NCBI GenBank assembly: GCA_964017195.1
Contig: OZ024892.1
Coordinates: forward strand, 19,267,889 to 19,331,888
Length of the DNA: 64,000 bases
Source: Siderastrea radians
Taxonomy: Eukaryota > Cnidaria > Anthozoa > Scleractinia > Rhizangiidae
Reading direction: 5' to 3'
The position numbers and the translations under genes were made by a program. The notes beneath the pieces are model-generated. The model saw only the letters and a list, made by a program, of their open reading frames with translations. It was not told where the DNA came from and ran no database searches. Numbering within the stretch: position 1 is the first letter of the stretch; every line of letters begins with the position of its first letter. This document shows, piece by piece, positions 22,701 to 32,971 of this stretch.

Positions 22701-24543
22701 AAGAATAATAATTGCAATTATTGCTCTACCAGTTAAGAATAAGAGCGGAAAAAAAGTCATGTGAAGTGAATGTTTAACGGTAAGGCTGAATGGCAATAGG
22801 AAACTATGTTTCACTTCCATTATTTTAAGAACACGGTAACGACACGGTACCAGAAACGATCGTTACCGTGAAATCCTATGGCTTGCGCCGCCATCTTGAT
22901 TTGCATTTGTCAGGTACATGTGAGTCACCGATAAAACCCGAGCTGTGATTGGACAAGTGGTTTTGGCACAACTGGCTCCTGGTTATGTGGGTTAAGCTGT
23001 GATTGACCCAAAAAGGGAAAAGAATGTGGCTCGGATCAAAGCAGCCATTTGTGGGGACGAGCGTCACGTGACGACCCTACGAACGTCTGCATAAGAGACT
23101 ATTCATGCGTTTGAGGACCTTTTTTCCGAGTAGCTCGCCTAAAAGACTGTATTGAAAACTAAATGCTAAGCAAATTAATTAGACCATTAGGGTAATGTTT
23201 TTGCAATGTGTAGTTACAGAAAAAATCCATACCCACCCCATGGAAGGTCATTGGAAATTCCTAGGGGGAGGGGGATCTGAAAAGCCAAAATTTTAGGAGG
23301 AAAGCACAAAGCCAAACTGGAATTTCTTGGGGGGAGGTGGGTGCAAAACAAAAAACCTTCCTTGGGGGGAGTATGGATATATATATATATATATCTTTTT
23401 GATGGTGTGTGTCTATACGTGATTTGTGAAATGTTTCGGAAAAAAGTAAGTGATTCGTGATTTGAACTAAAATATGTTCATGATAATTTCGTGATCAGTA
23501 CCCCCTTTACCACCCTGATTTATCAGATCATTTTTACTTTAAGGCTAAAGTTATGCGTAAACAGCTAGTTGACTCTCTGTTTTCACATACATTTTCAGTG
23601 GATTCATGAATCCCAGTCTTTCCCAATAGGTAGGTCCCCTCCCCCGGGGTATCTACCACAATAGGTAGGTCTCCTCCCCCGGGGTATCTTCCACAAAAGG
23701 TAGGTCCCCTCCCCCGGGGTATCTACCACAATAGGTAGGTCCCCTCCCCCGGGGTATCTTCCACAATAGGTAGGTCCCCTCCCCTGGGGTATCTTCCACA
23801 ATAGGTAGGTCCCCTCCCCCGGATGCCCGCTAAACACTACTGTGGACCAGCGGAAACTGGGTGAATCTAGCCGATTTGAATTTTGGGATACAAGATGGTG
23901 ATAAGTTTACGAAGAATTGATTTTCCGAAGCGATCGGAGTTTGCTAGATTTTTTTAGCGATTTTTTTCTTCCGCACGTACGGAAATTTTAACGTCTATTT
24001 CGTGCGCCATCATCCGCAGCTGGTAAGAGAAAAGCTTTCTTTTTCTTTTTCTTTTACAGGAAATTAAAAAAAACTTCTTCGACAGAATCCTCCCAATGTG
24101 TACACCCTGTTGATGACCAAAAACAACGTTGTTTGCCTTTATGCAGGGCTGGGAGAGACCTTTTCTTTGACTGTACGACTTAATATACTGTACGACTTAA
24201 TATACCGATACCTTATCTTTTAGTTTTGGGGGGAGCGCGAGGGAGGGGGGGTGCTTCCTTCTTCTATGCTACTCACCTGCCACTTATTTTGTGCGGTGTT
24301 CTAAGGATTTGAATAAAAGTTTATAAGCTTAAACGTTCAACATTTTAGGCTTTTAATAAGACTTGTGCGTTAAGCTTAAGTTTAAATGTAAAGAAACCAA
24401 AGTGCTTAACTTACGACAGGATAAGTGCAATGTTGGTCGTCACTGTCCCCCAGTACAGCTCTCGCTTCCTCTTCAAGCTCGTTATCTTCCTGCAAAACGT
24501 CCACCATCGATACGACTTCGTCTTCAAGCACGCCAGTTTCCAT
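7796..24543 (-). CDS. UBR7: UBR7-type E3 ubiquitin ligase (UBR box plus PHD finger), complete, 11 exons
   Basis: Exons in order: 24415-24543, 19352-19485, 18689-18752, 17842-17937, 11526-11579, 11281-11383, 10786-10949, 10392-10631, 9551-9716, 8359-8420 and 7796-7897. All have GT donors and AG acceptors, and the phases sum to 1,314 nt: 437 residues plus TAG (human UBR7 has 425). The N-terminus contains VSMVDVLQEDNELEEEA. The zinc-binding UBR box spans residues 54-94 (C54/C57, C68/C71, C75, H76, H79, C92/C94). A PHD finger follows (C129/C131, C149/C152, H157, C176/C179), then a divergent Ser/Gln-rich linker from exons 7-8. The conserved C-terminal block starts WRSNLCKCATCM and continues LDVLYLTDEAET to a basic tail ending QYHCR. 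UBR-box proteins recognise N-degrons, and UBR7 is a chromatin-linked ligase in vertebrates (established knowledge). Introns 1 and 4 (4.9 and 6.3 kb) are filled with transposons. A tandem duplication in intron 10 copies part of exon 10. Confidence 0.96.
8014..8391. repeat. 190-bp tandem duplication overlapping UBR7 exon 10
   Basis: Copies 8014-8203 and 8204-8391 are almost identical; I see one substitution (GGACACTTG versus GGACACCTG). The right copy includes the 3' part of UBR7 exon 10 and its donor. The left copy therefore carries a duplicated partial exon with donor (about 8169-8201) but no acceptor, so it should stay silent. The near identity implies a recent event or a recent homogenisation. 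Confidence 0.9.
8776..9338. mobile_element. MITE with TA target duplication in UBR7 intron 9
   Basis: The left end (TACCGTGTGGCACTAAATTT, 8776) and right end (complementary, finishing GTGCCACACGGTA, 9338) form inverted repeats of roughly 45 bp with mismatches. TA borders both sides, as for Tc1/mariner-type insertions. There is no transposase frame, so it is a non-autonomous element of about 560 bp. Confidence 0.75.
12539..13466. mobile_element. 928-bp TIR element with 9-bp TSD, carrying a captured exon
   Basis: The terminal inverted repeats are about 36-40 bp (AGGGAAGGTACGTTTTTTCT then a G-run and AGGGCTG). They are flanked by AAAGCACTA (12530-12538) and AAAGCACCA (13467-13475), a 9-bp duplication with one mismatch. 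TIRs plus a 9-bp TSD resemble Mutator-like (or Merlin) elements. It carries a splice-acceptor-preceded coding exon and AATAAA (next entry) instead of a transposase, which is a Pack-MULE-like arrangement. It inserted into the larger 12433-15180 element. Confidence 0.75.
12963..13204 (+). pseudogene. Terminal exon-like coding segment inside the 928-bp element
   Basis: A pyrimidine-rich acceptor (GTTATTTCAACAG, ending 12962) opens an uninterrupted frame of about 80 codons to TAA at 13202-13204. AATAAA follows at 13236-13241, as at a normal 3' end. The peptide has a Cys pair near its start (ACEICLS), an acidic Ser/Gln-rich middle (DSGDQAADSQQQEAEE) and a basic end (RYGRKRTRVLREKL), suggestive of a nuclear protein tail. 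I do not recognise the source gene. An upstream exon is not visible within the element, so it is most likely a captured fragment. It lies antisense to UBR7. Confidence 0.5.
13600..14830. repeat. Degenerate tandem array, roughly 50-70-bp units, interrupted
   Basis: Units built around AACGTTTCTCCGTACGTTAG followed by TACGTTCGTACGAT and TTGTCTTCTC recur about every 50-70 bp with considerable divergence (for example near 14055, 14590, 14750 and 14800). The array is split by the foldback element at 14249-14510. It forms most of the interior of the 12433-15180 element and has no long ORF on the UBR7 strand. Confidence 0.65.
14249..14510. mobile_element. 262-bp foldback element within the tandem array
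   Basis: AAACGTTGTCGGGTGAAAAG at 14249 and its complement ending 14510 form inverted repeats of about 40 bp, extending through ATAAACGATGCG. The centre contains no ORF. Its ends resemble neither the enclosing element nor the tandem unit, so it is a separate insertion. Confidence 0.65.
17622..17696. repeat. 75-bp near-perfect palindrome in UBR7 intron 4
   Basis: ACTAACTACTACATG on the left is matched by its complement on the right, with two mismatches in arms of about 36 bp and almost no spacer. It lies about 150 bp from UBR7 exon 4. It could be a small foldback element or a simple cruciform-forming sequence; no flanking duplication was identified. Confidence 0.7.
20136..20170. repeat. GAT trinucleotide microsatellite
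   Basis: About ten GAT repeats in UBR7 intron 1. Plain simple repeat. Confidence 0.9.
20526..20855 (+). pseudogene. ORF remnant with in-frame TAG inside the 3.3-kb TIR element
   Basis: ATG at 20526 opens a frame (beginning MAKTSSHPLKKEKF) with a single in-frame TAG at 20628-20630. The same frame then continues 75 codons to a stop at 20853-20855, ending SVSDEEDGQLK. A long frame broken by one stop suggests a decayed or captured coding segment. No known transposase motif is visible, and I cannot assign a function. Confidence 0.4.
21118..23092. mobile_element. Inverted repeat pair nested in the 3.3-kb element
   Basis: The segment 21118-21195 (including ACAAATGGCTGCTTTGATCC) recurs inverted at 23015-23092 with about 80% similarity. 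Together they could mark the ends of a nested 2-kb element. Another possibility is two independent insertions of one short repeat. Confidence 0.5.
22130..22322. mobile_element. MITE with G/C-run interior (TGGTTCCAGAAAATAT family)
   Basis: The right terminus reads, inverted, CAGTGGTGGTTCCAGAAAAT; the left terminus is TGTTCCAGAAAATATT. The internal blocks of C/G runs match the related copy at 2229-2412. No ORF of significance. Confidence 0.65.
23371..23392. repeat. AT dinucleotide microsatellite
   Basis: About ten AT repeats just after a GGGGGGAG-rich stretch (23225-23365) that resembles degraded MITE sequence. Confidence 0.8.
23626..23822. repeat. 35-bp tandem minisatellite, about 5.6 copies
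   Basis: Units start at 23626, 23661, 23696, 23731, 23766 and 23801, exactly 35 bp apart. Each contains ATAGGTAGGTCCCCTCCCCC and GGGGTATCT(A/T)CCAC. Each unit holds a perfect CCCCCGGGG self-complementary core. The 78-codon minus-strand frame here is only the translation of the repeat. Location: UBR7 intron 1, about 600 bp from exon 1. Confidence 0.95.
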
Positions 24544-24689
24544 CTTTTTAGTTTTAATAGACAGCTCTTCCTCGGGAAGACAAGAAACGCAAACGTTCAA
24601 ACAGACACTCAAACAAAACAAAATGGCGGGAAATCAACTTCGATTGCATGTCACATGGCATGTTACCAATCCCTCTCGGTTTCCAGCCC

Positions 24690-25005
24690 AACCACGATAC
24701 GATTACGATACGATATCAGGTGTCTCAGGTAAGACTCCGATACTGGGAAATTACCGCGTTACCGATACGATATCAACACAATTGTATTACAAACGACGAT
24801 TTTGATTGGATACATATAAACGCGACTGGGTTAAGTTTCCGACGTTTCGGCAATACTGTACCCTGCGTGTAAAAAGCGAGTGTTTTGTCTTCTTTCGTCA
24901 GAAAAACCGCAATACTGCCTTCTTGGGGGACAACTAAAACTGGCAATATTAGGCCCCGTCACATAGTATTAGGCCCCGTCACACAGTATGAGGCCCCATC
25001 ATAGC
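24690..25005. repeat. Short repeats upstream of UBR7 (GATACGAT cluster and 20-bp AGGCCCCGTCACA units)
   Basis: ACGATACGATTACGATACGA (about 24694) and a second GATACGATATC (24759) form a short-period cluster. At about 24950-25005 a 20-bp unit around TTAGGCCCCGTCACATAGTA occurs two and a half times. Neither has coding potential. They lie a few hundred bases upstream of the UBR7 start and could overlap its promoter. Confidence 0.5.
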
Positions 25006-27640
25006 TCCGACCACACTAAACGCGTTGAAAATTCCCCTTTTCATTTCGCCGAAAACGTAGGAAATCTATTTGTCCACAAAATTCATTTTTATCATTTTCT
25101 CATGTTCTCACTAATGCGTTTTTGATCGTTTTCGTTTGAACATTTCATGTACGCCTCCGCTGGAAAAAGATCGTAAATCAGCGTCGTCGAAGATGGCCCC
25201 AGAATCTTGAAAACTGTCGTGCAACCTACGATGAAAATTTCAGAATCAACGTAAGCAGTGACTATCATTAGCTTATTTAGGTCATTTAGCTCGGGAAATG
25301 AACCCGAGGAAAGATGGACCCGAGCGAGCCTATAACTAATTTCAAACTGGGCAAAATTCTACCCATTCCTTGTTAGCAAGGATTCTGGCTTACATATTTT
25401 TTGTTTCTCTAGCTTAAATGTTTATCTATGGATTTTTTTCAAATCCTGAAATTTAGAAATTTAGGAATCCTCAAAGTTCGATTTTGAGAAAGCCCCGATT
25501 AGTACTAGTTCCCAGCCCTCGGCCACTTAAGCAGCACATCTATAATTCATGACTGCTACTCGTTGCTATATTGTATATAAATTAAGATTTTTAATTTCTA
25601 CTCGCTTGAAATCTCCCGGCAATGATATAAACTGTCGCCAACCTAAAGTAAAGGCCAACAGACATGAAGAGTACAATCAAAAGCTATGGAGTTGACTTCA
25701 ATATTCGTCACACCTTAAAAGATGACGTACAACACACGTACGTCAGAATCCTTTGGCTGCTACAATTTCTGGAGTTTTTTCAAGCGGCTTTACCTTTCCA
25801 GTAGCACGCGGTGCAAAACTATGTGAAGTGTTGTCATTCATTCGAAAGCAACTGAGAAGTACTTTGCTTTTCTGCTATTTACTATGCTGTACAAGGTGGC
25901 TTTAACTGAGCTCTTATACAGTGGTTGCAAGTCTTCTTGTTCTTTTGCTAAACAAAATTTATGACCTTATACCGTTAGCTTAGAATCTATTTCCAGGAAA
26001 TTTGACATCTCAGTTTTTATGAAAATTAGAACGGCAATCCTTCTTAGATTTTTAAAATTATTTTCCCCCTCAGCAAAGATTTGGCAACATTTACAGTAAT
26101 ACAGATTAGCTTTGACGTTTCTTCGTTTTGCCAAAAAGCTCTTCTTGGCATTTTCAGGCATAATCAAGGACACTTATTCTCGCTCAAAACGCTTCAAATC
26201 CCCCTAAGAGGCCATTAAATGGCAATTAATACAACACAGAAACAAGGCGAAATATTTATTATTGCGAATTATTTTGCATTTATGGCAATTAAAGTGTATT
26301 TGTTGCATTTTTCATACAAACTCTTATATTTTGCCGAGGTCATAATATATTCAAAAAGCAACAGGTTAATATATGCTCCTCTCATAGTGAGCTTGGGCTA
26401 CCTGCGCTGCGACGGCAGGAAAGTTCCCAATGACATTTAATTTATTCACTTATCTGTCGTCCGTATAAAAACAACCGACCCATGATCACCGAGTACAATT
26501 GACGGTTATATCAAAAGAGAATAACTATATAAGAGTCAATGGCGGAAATGGTTTCGACATCAAACGGAAAAAAGGTTAATCTTAAATACGAGTTTCGCCA
26601 GTATAAAACTGTAAATGATCTCAGATAATTGCTGATTTTATTTATGAATTACAATTTTTTTTTTTTGGGGGGGGGGAATCATTAACGTAATAATTCTAAC
26701 CAGTATAAACCCAGCCTGTGTAGTTTAGTGACATAGAAGTATTCAATAAAACGATCAAGTTGTTTGAAACTGGATTTTCTAAGAACGCATTTTCTTCTTC
26801 CCCCTTAATATGCAAATCAGTATTAGCTTTTCCTTTTGAATTTCTAACTCAGTTTAGAGGCCAACTGATAAAACGAATCAAAGCCAATCAATAATTGATG
26901 TAACTCGCTCGATTTTGAATTAGAAGAACACATTTCCGATGGCCATTCAGAGTCGTCAGCGTTTTGCCGATTGACTGATCATCTTTTGGTGTTGAAATGG
27001 ACATTTGCGTAAATTACGCTTTTTAAGTCTGTGATTTAATTGAACATCAAAATTATGAAAATAAAGATAAACCATCTTTTAAATGTCTGGTACCAGGGGT
27101 ACCCTGGTCTGGTACCCTAATTGTATTATTCACAGTTTGCTTCAATCTCCATTTTCGTATTTGTTGGGTGACACTATAAGATGCATGTATGCAGGCTTGT
27201 ATATTTTATACACGAAAGTCAACAGCTTGCAGTCTTCCGGAAGATTGTTATTCTGTGTTTAATTTACTAAGTAAGATAGGGTCCTATTCAGCCTCCTCTA
27301 TTTGCAAATCAAGGTTGATGACATACTGTTCTGTTCTGATTTTTATTATCCAGTGGACTAAAACTTACGGTGTGGTTGGTAGCAAGAAGATTTGTAAACT
27401 TCCAGGACATGAATAAAAAAAAATGAAAACACAGTCGAACACATACAAGATATCAGTGGTCAGTGATGTTACGGTGATTTATTTTTTTCTGGATGACTCA
27501 TACTTGATACCAGTCGCTGGTTTTGATTCTCCAGTAGAAGGGCCACCAGTTCTGATGGCTAGATACGAAGGACATGTTCCCAGCGGATATCGGCTCGGTT
27601 GGCTGATTCTGGGTTTCGCAATCACTAGCGTTTCGTTTTC
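25006..27640. other. Intergenic, no gene identified
   Basis: No convincing exon seen on either strand. A 29-codon frame at about 26540 (MAEMVSTSNGKK) follows a TATATAAG box by only about a dozen bases and is probably chance. A T-run/G-run (about 26650-26677) marks a low-complexity or element end. Confidence 0.4.
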
Positions 27641-28022
27641 TTACCCTTCGTACGTATCCGCAGATTTCCCGCTGGCAAGATCCAAGCATCTCGCCTCCAA
27701 ATGACCCTTACTGCAGCAAGAAAGCAAGTCTAGGTAAGATTGAAACGATGCAGTTTGGATGCCGCGTTTTTCGCTAGTAAACGCCAAACAGAGGCGCTCT
27801 AGCTTGTCCGTTTTGTAGCCATTCTCGCTTCGATATTCCACGCTACACATGTTCCCTTGTACACATTTGCTCACAAAAGTCTCGCACATTTCCCTCTGTG
27901 GTAACACAGGCAAAAGAAATCACTATCACCACCGCAAAAAAGAGCGACTTCCAGCAACAGGAACGACTATGGAGTGTCGACACTCCACCTGAGAACGAGG
28001 ATGGTCGTAACGCGAGATTCAT
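27641..28022 (-). CDS. Uncertain small coding region (two overlapping minus-strand frames)
   Basis: Frame 1 (28022-27843) encodes 59 residues with a basic N-terminus and a strongly hydrophobic stretch (SLFFAVVIVISFACV, residues 26-40) like a signal or anchor segment, ending FCEQMCTREHV. Frame 2 is open from about 27913 to a TAA at 27641-27643. A good acceptor (TGTGTTACCACAG) could open it at 27893. It has several cysteines (MCETFVSKCVQGNMCSVEY) and a possible donor (GGGTAAG) overlapping its stop. One frame may be real, or the pair may be a frameshifted secreted-protein gene. I do not recognise either product. Confidence 0.3.
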
Positions 28023-28668
28023 GCACGTCTGTCACTGGCTTTGTGTCTTTGTTAGCAGTAGAGCCTGGATGTTTCAAAACCCGATTATTGCCGGAGCCCA
28101 TAACAATGATTAATGCTAGCCCAGGAATAAGAGTAAAGCGCGGTTTTCGATTCTTTTTCAGCCTGAAATTAATCATTTCTAAAGTGAAATACAAAAAACA
28201 CCTTACACTCCAGAAGTTGTTATAGTGATGTTGTAATTTATTCCTTTTGTCCTTTGTAATATCCTTAATTGTTAATTTATTTTCTTCACTTAAAGACATC
28301 GTAACCGGAAGACAATCCAGAGGCTAGTTTTCAGATGAGGTGCCGTTTACTATTTGAAGTGAGACAGCCAAAAATTTTCCAGAGGTGAGGTGATTATCCT
28401 TTAAAGAAACATTTTATTGTGTACTTTTTCGTAAAGTCTTCGTCAATTCGTAGAAACCTGTAACTTTCCTTGCGTATAGCGGTGACTTCACTTTGGTTCT
28501 GACAAAAACACAACTCGTAAAACAGCGAGAGATTTGTTAGGCATTAAGTAACATTTATTGCCAGAAAATCAAGGGAACCAAAACAACCACAAAAATTATG
28601 TACTAGAGTTTTAGTACACCCGCTTGTCAATTTTCATACTATAAAGTGTGAGCATGAGTTATCAGTTT

Positions 28669-28901
28669 TCAATATTCAGTTTTAAATGGAAATTTACATG
28701 GCTTTGTTGATATAAACGGTCGAAGAAACGATCCCAAATAAGCAACAATAGCTTCTTGATAAACTTTGTTGTAAAAGAATTCATCTTGTAACCACCCTAT
28801 TTGAGCGGACCTAATGGAACTAGAAATTTCAGTAGAAATCCAAACTTTGTTAGCGGTCAGTCTGCCGGCCTTTTCCGAAAAATTAGATAACGTCGCTTTT
28901 A
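28669..28901 (-). CDS. Terminal coding exon of an unidentified minus-strand gene
   Basis: A strong acceptor (TTATTGTTTTTCTTTGAAG) precedes a frame of 77 codons starting in phase (G|TA AAA GCG) and ending TGA at 28669-28671. AATAAA on the coding strand lies at 28554-28559, about 110 nt past the stop. The peptide contains KVWISTEISSSIRSAQIGWL and ends KPCKFPFKTEY. Composition looks coding, but I recognise no domain. A TATA/CCAAT arrangement at 30.0 kb is a possible promoter for this gene. Upstream exons were not identified. Confidence 0.5.
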
Positions 28902-30000
28902 CTTCAAAGAAAAACAATAATTAGTATTTAAATTACTTCGTTTCATAACCAAGTCGAAGTTCACCTGCTCTACCCTAATGGTGTGATCTATTTGGAAATT
29001 TTTAAGCAAGAAGTCTGATTCTTTTTCATAGAGAAAAATATTAAGTAGGATTTTAAATTTGTTACAACCTTAAGAAATCGATTTTCGCCAGCCACGCGCC
29101 CGCCTATAACTTTCCTGTTATATTAGTTTTGCGCAATTTCAATTACTTAAATTGGAAACCAACTGTGCAGAATGATAAAAATTTTGCTCTATTCGGGGAT
29201 GTATTGTATTTGCACTATTTCTTAATTAACGTATTTGTTGGACAGGAAACGCAAGATGGCCGAGAAATTAGACAACTGTAAACAATAAAAAAAACACAAA
29301 AGTTAAAAAGGATTGCTATAACATTGAATTATTCTTCCGAATAGGAATTTTTTGTTCGCTTAAGAAACCAGAAACATTGTGAACGTGAAGTTACTGGTCA
29401 ATAGTAGCATTTATATGAGGTGATATCACATTTGATTGTGCAGGAGAATATTGTCGAATTTGTATTCATATACTTTGACCTGAAACGAATTTTGACCCCG
29501 AAATTGGTTCTATCCAGGGTTGAACTAGGCGCTGGATTTGTTCTAAACAGACTATGCATGTTGGTAAGACTAGACAGTCAAACAGAGAGGAAGCGATCGA
29601 AGGGAAGGAATCTTCAGTACCTTTAAGAAATTCGACTGTCAAACCAACACTAAGAACACTCTAGCAAAGTGCTAGCTTAACAACCTCAAATAAGCCAGTA
29701 TTTTTGTTTTAAACACTGAAATTTCTGATGTAACATTCTGTGTTAAAACGTATAACACGGAACAAAAAATTCTTCTATTTTTGAAGCTCCTTATATGCGG
29801 GCAGCCACGCACAAGAATCCGTCTCCTTAGTAAAAAATACTGGACAAACATATCGAAGGGATGTGCATTAAGCTACTCTGATTTCAGCTGCAGGATTCAG
29901 AATTTTCCTTCATTTAAAGTTCTGTCTGGCCAAAATTTTCGACAAACGTTAGCTTCATGATGAAAACTACGCCGCGGCACTTGTCATGGCGTCTAATTTC

Positions 30001-30060
30001 CTTATAAAGCAAAAAGCCGGGTTATTTGCTGATAACCTGTGTGCGGTGAACCAATCAGAA
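30001..30060 (-). promoter_or_regulatory. Candidate minus-strand promoter (CCAAT and TATA boxes)
   Basis: On the minus strand an ATTGG CCAAT-type element (CTGATTGGTTC, about 30059-30049) is followed about 35 bp later by CTTTATAAGG (about 30010-30001). This order and spacing match a core promoter. It could drive the gene whose last exon is at 28.7 kb; the link is inference. Confidence 0.3.
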
Positions 30061-32971
30061 GGCTGGAAATTCAATAACCGAGATTGGGAATTTAATAATT
30101 ATTCTACGGAATCGAGCTGTGCGTGAAGTCATAAGCAGTTCGTACGCGCCTCGTTAGCTTTGCACTGATGTGATGGACACAGATGGTTTCTGAAATCACC
30201 AGTTCACAAGAAGTGAAGTGTACATCGGTAGTAACCGATCGTCAACTACCCTAGCAACTGTGTATTGATTATTTTGGTTGATTTTCTATGCTGCGCATGT
30301 TGTTGAGTGAACGGCTGATGACAACCAGGTGTCGTGTAACAGTGTTGAACGGCGTAACAAAATTCAAATGCGAATAAGCCGAAATTAACGCAGTGTTTTA
30401 TTTTACGTTGATCCACTCAAGATGACGGCGGGAGAACCATAAATATAAACAGTGTTAACTTTAAAATTTGGATTATTTCGTCCTATCCGTCTTCAGAATG
30501 CTGACGGGGGCGACAACGTATCGAAGTTTTATGTTCAATGTTGTTTGTTTGTTTGTTTGTTTGCTTTAAAAGTTGTTTGAGAGGATGGCTTTCATTTTAA
30601 TATACTGAAAAGTTGAAACTGTCAAAGATGGTAACTGTCTCCACGTTTCATTTCACTCTCTGATGGTGGTAGAATTACCGCTTGTATCTTGTAGACTTTC
30701 ATGCACAGTAGTAATGAAAAGCTCAAAAAGTAGCTCGTCTTGAACCGACATGTTTGACATTTTTTTTATGAATCTTTAATAAAACGCATTCATCCATATT
30801 TATTGGGGAATTATGTCGAAGGCTCTGGCAAAGTACTCTAATAACTGGAGGGGGTGGCTTAGATCACATCCCACGACAATATTAACATGCATGTGTTGTC
30901 ATAATTGCTTTCCTACAATCTGATTGATTATCAATTTAAAATTCACTGCAAATGTATCTTACGCAGCTGCTGCAATCGATGTGTTTTAGAGGAGAAAATA
31001 AAACTGAAGATCGTGCAAGAATTAAGGACTTGCAGGCATAAAAGAAACTGTCAAAGGCATTAAACACAGGTCAGTCAAAACAATTCAAAAGACAGTAACA
31101 CTAAAAACGTTAAAAACGTAACTGCATTTTCAATAAAACCGTGATATGTTTGGTTGACACTATTTAGTTACCAGCTTAATGAAACAGTTTTTCCTTCGGT
31201 TCCGATTATTTTTACTGGTCATATGCGGCCATTCAACATTATAGATCCTTTCCCCTTTCGCTGATTATTTTTCGCTTCCTGGCAGAGTTTACCTTGAGGA
31301 CCTTGAGTTTGAATGTAAAAGCCATCTTGCAATCAGTAGGAAAAAACTGTTTTCGTCTGTTTCGGATTATTGGGCCTTAACCTCATTGTAGTGTAGTCTG
31401 AAAATGAAACGAATGAAGATTATAGAGAATTGGAGCGGGTTTTGGGCACTGGTTTCTAGCTCATAGGGTCCTTAGTCTTATCTTCATCAGTTGAGTCGTG
31501 ACATGTGAATTTACTTGTGTTCTTGTGCAAACAAGGGTTTCTAAAATTGACTTCATTTGCGATAGTTGCAATTTGTTTCTGAAGTCTCTATGCTAAAGCA
31601 TCATACTGAATGGTGTGTGTTTTGAAACTGCGACTTCAGTTCAATCCGCCCATGAAATTCGAATTAAAATTTGAAAGATTAAAATCTGAAAGATTCTTCA
31701 ATTCTCATTATAGATTTCGCGAACAACCAACCAATTTTGATGTTAAGAAATATTAATTTAGAACAGCAAAGCATAATAGAGCGCATTAAAAATAGACATT
31801 GCTCAATTTCAAGGTCATACAGTTAAAAGAAGCACACACTTAGGGAATAGCCAAGAAAATTGAAGTTGTCAGTTGACCTTGTTAGATAGCCGCCACAGTT
31901 ATTATAAAAGTATGCAAAAAACCTCTGAGACATTTCAATTTAAATTGACGCCAATCCTTGAATGGTTTTTAATTTCAAAGTTTTCATCTTAAATTTGAAA
32001 GACTGAATAAAGAACACGTCGTGTAATAACATGACAACAAAAAAGCCAAGAAATGTCCGATTTTACATTACTTGAAAAAACCAGGTAAGCTGAATGCCAA
32101 CTTAAAAAGCATTTGAAAGTTGTGTACCATACGTGAAAGAAAATGAGCTCTTTTCCTTACACCAAAAGTAGAGTATGAGACATTGTTTTGAGAAGAGTAA
32201 TTGAACACCGGATCTTAAGGGATGGTCCGACAAACATTCAGCAAATCAACCAATAGTATGTCTGCGTGTTTTCTCGGTGAGTTGGTGTTTCAAAAATAAC
32301 AAGACAGGTCCAAGATGAAAAGTAAATTCAAATATCTCCTAATTATCTGTCTTCTTTCTTTGGCGATTTTGCTTACATACGAGAGGCTTCCTTTTGAAAA
32401 ATAACCAGTTACATATTCAGTCTAGCTCATGTAAATTTATTTAGATTTTAAAAGCATTTTAAGCACATCGCTGAATAAATAATGATCGATCCATTAAGAG
32501 CAAACGCTTTGGGAGTCACTGTCCATAAAACTGACAACCAACCAACGATCAACAAGATAATGTAAAAACGACTGTTGCACTTTTAAGGGCAGCTTGCAAA
32601 TACAGTTATATACTTGGTAACAGAAGCAAAGCACTGCCATAGGTTTTTGATTCGGACTCAAGCCAACTAGATAAAAATCTCACTGTGCTTTGCAGAATAA
32701 TATGATGTTATTTCATTCCTTTTTATGCTAATGTATTTTTTTAGCACTTTTATTAATGTTTAACTAGAACGCGGAGGGGGAAAACGGGGATGGACGTTGG
32801 CGTATTGTACAGTAAAATTCACCTCCCTGGCTCCATGCTGCGACGTTTGCAACGCTTTTGGCAAATTTGCTTCTAATTTAAAATGTGTTCAAAAGAAATA
32901 GCTCAGTTTTGACGTTTCTCTGGTTAATCAGTTTCTTATAACTTAAAGTGTTTATTTATTCTCAAAGGAAA
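30061..32971. other. Intergenic region upstream of the first GPCR
   Basis: No exon identified. Only a TTTG microsatellite (about 30541-30565) and AT-rich unique sequence are evident. A 5' untranslated exon of the GPCR at 32.97 kb is expected here, because its coding exon begins just after a splice acceptor, but I could not place it. Confidence 0.4.

Larger units (their letters stand above)
20245..23519. mobile_element. 3.3-kb TIR element in UBR7 intron 1
   Basis: ATCAGGGTGGTAAAGGGG at 20245 faces its complement ending at 23519. Both subterminal regions carry repeated CGTGATT/GTGATTCGTGA motifs, supporting one element rather than chance. No clear target duplication was seen. It contains a coding-like remnant with an in-frame stop (20526-20855), an inner inverted-repeat pair (21118-23092) and a MITE (22130-22322). 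Confidence 0.6.

Noticed and set aside
23626..23822. CRISPR-like array
   Set aside because: Units are contiguous with no spacers and the DNA is eukaryotic; it is a minisatellite.
23604..23837. 78-codon minus-strand Gly/Pro-rich frame
   Set aside because: It is only the translation of the 35-bp tandem repeat.
24425..24872. Plus-strand frames opposite UBR7 exon 1
   Set aside because: They are antisense to a confirmed exon and to the GATACGAT repeat; no independent support.
26540..26630. TATATAAG followed by a short ATG frame as a gene start
   Set aside because: The TATA-to-ATG distance is too short for a transcript leader and the frame is only 29 codons.
32948..32971. Longer N-termini for the GPCRs (starts at 32948, 37565 and 51185)
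   Set aside because: These begin with GTG or TTG, and two lie within polypyrimidine/acceptor sequence; the downstream ATG is the likely start in each case.
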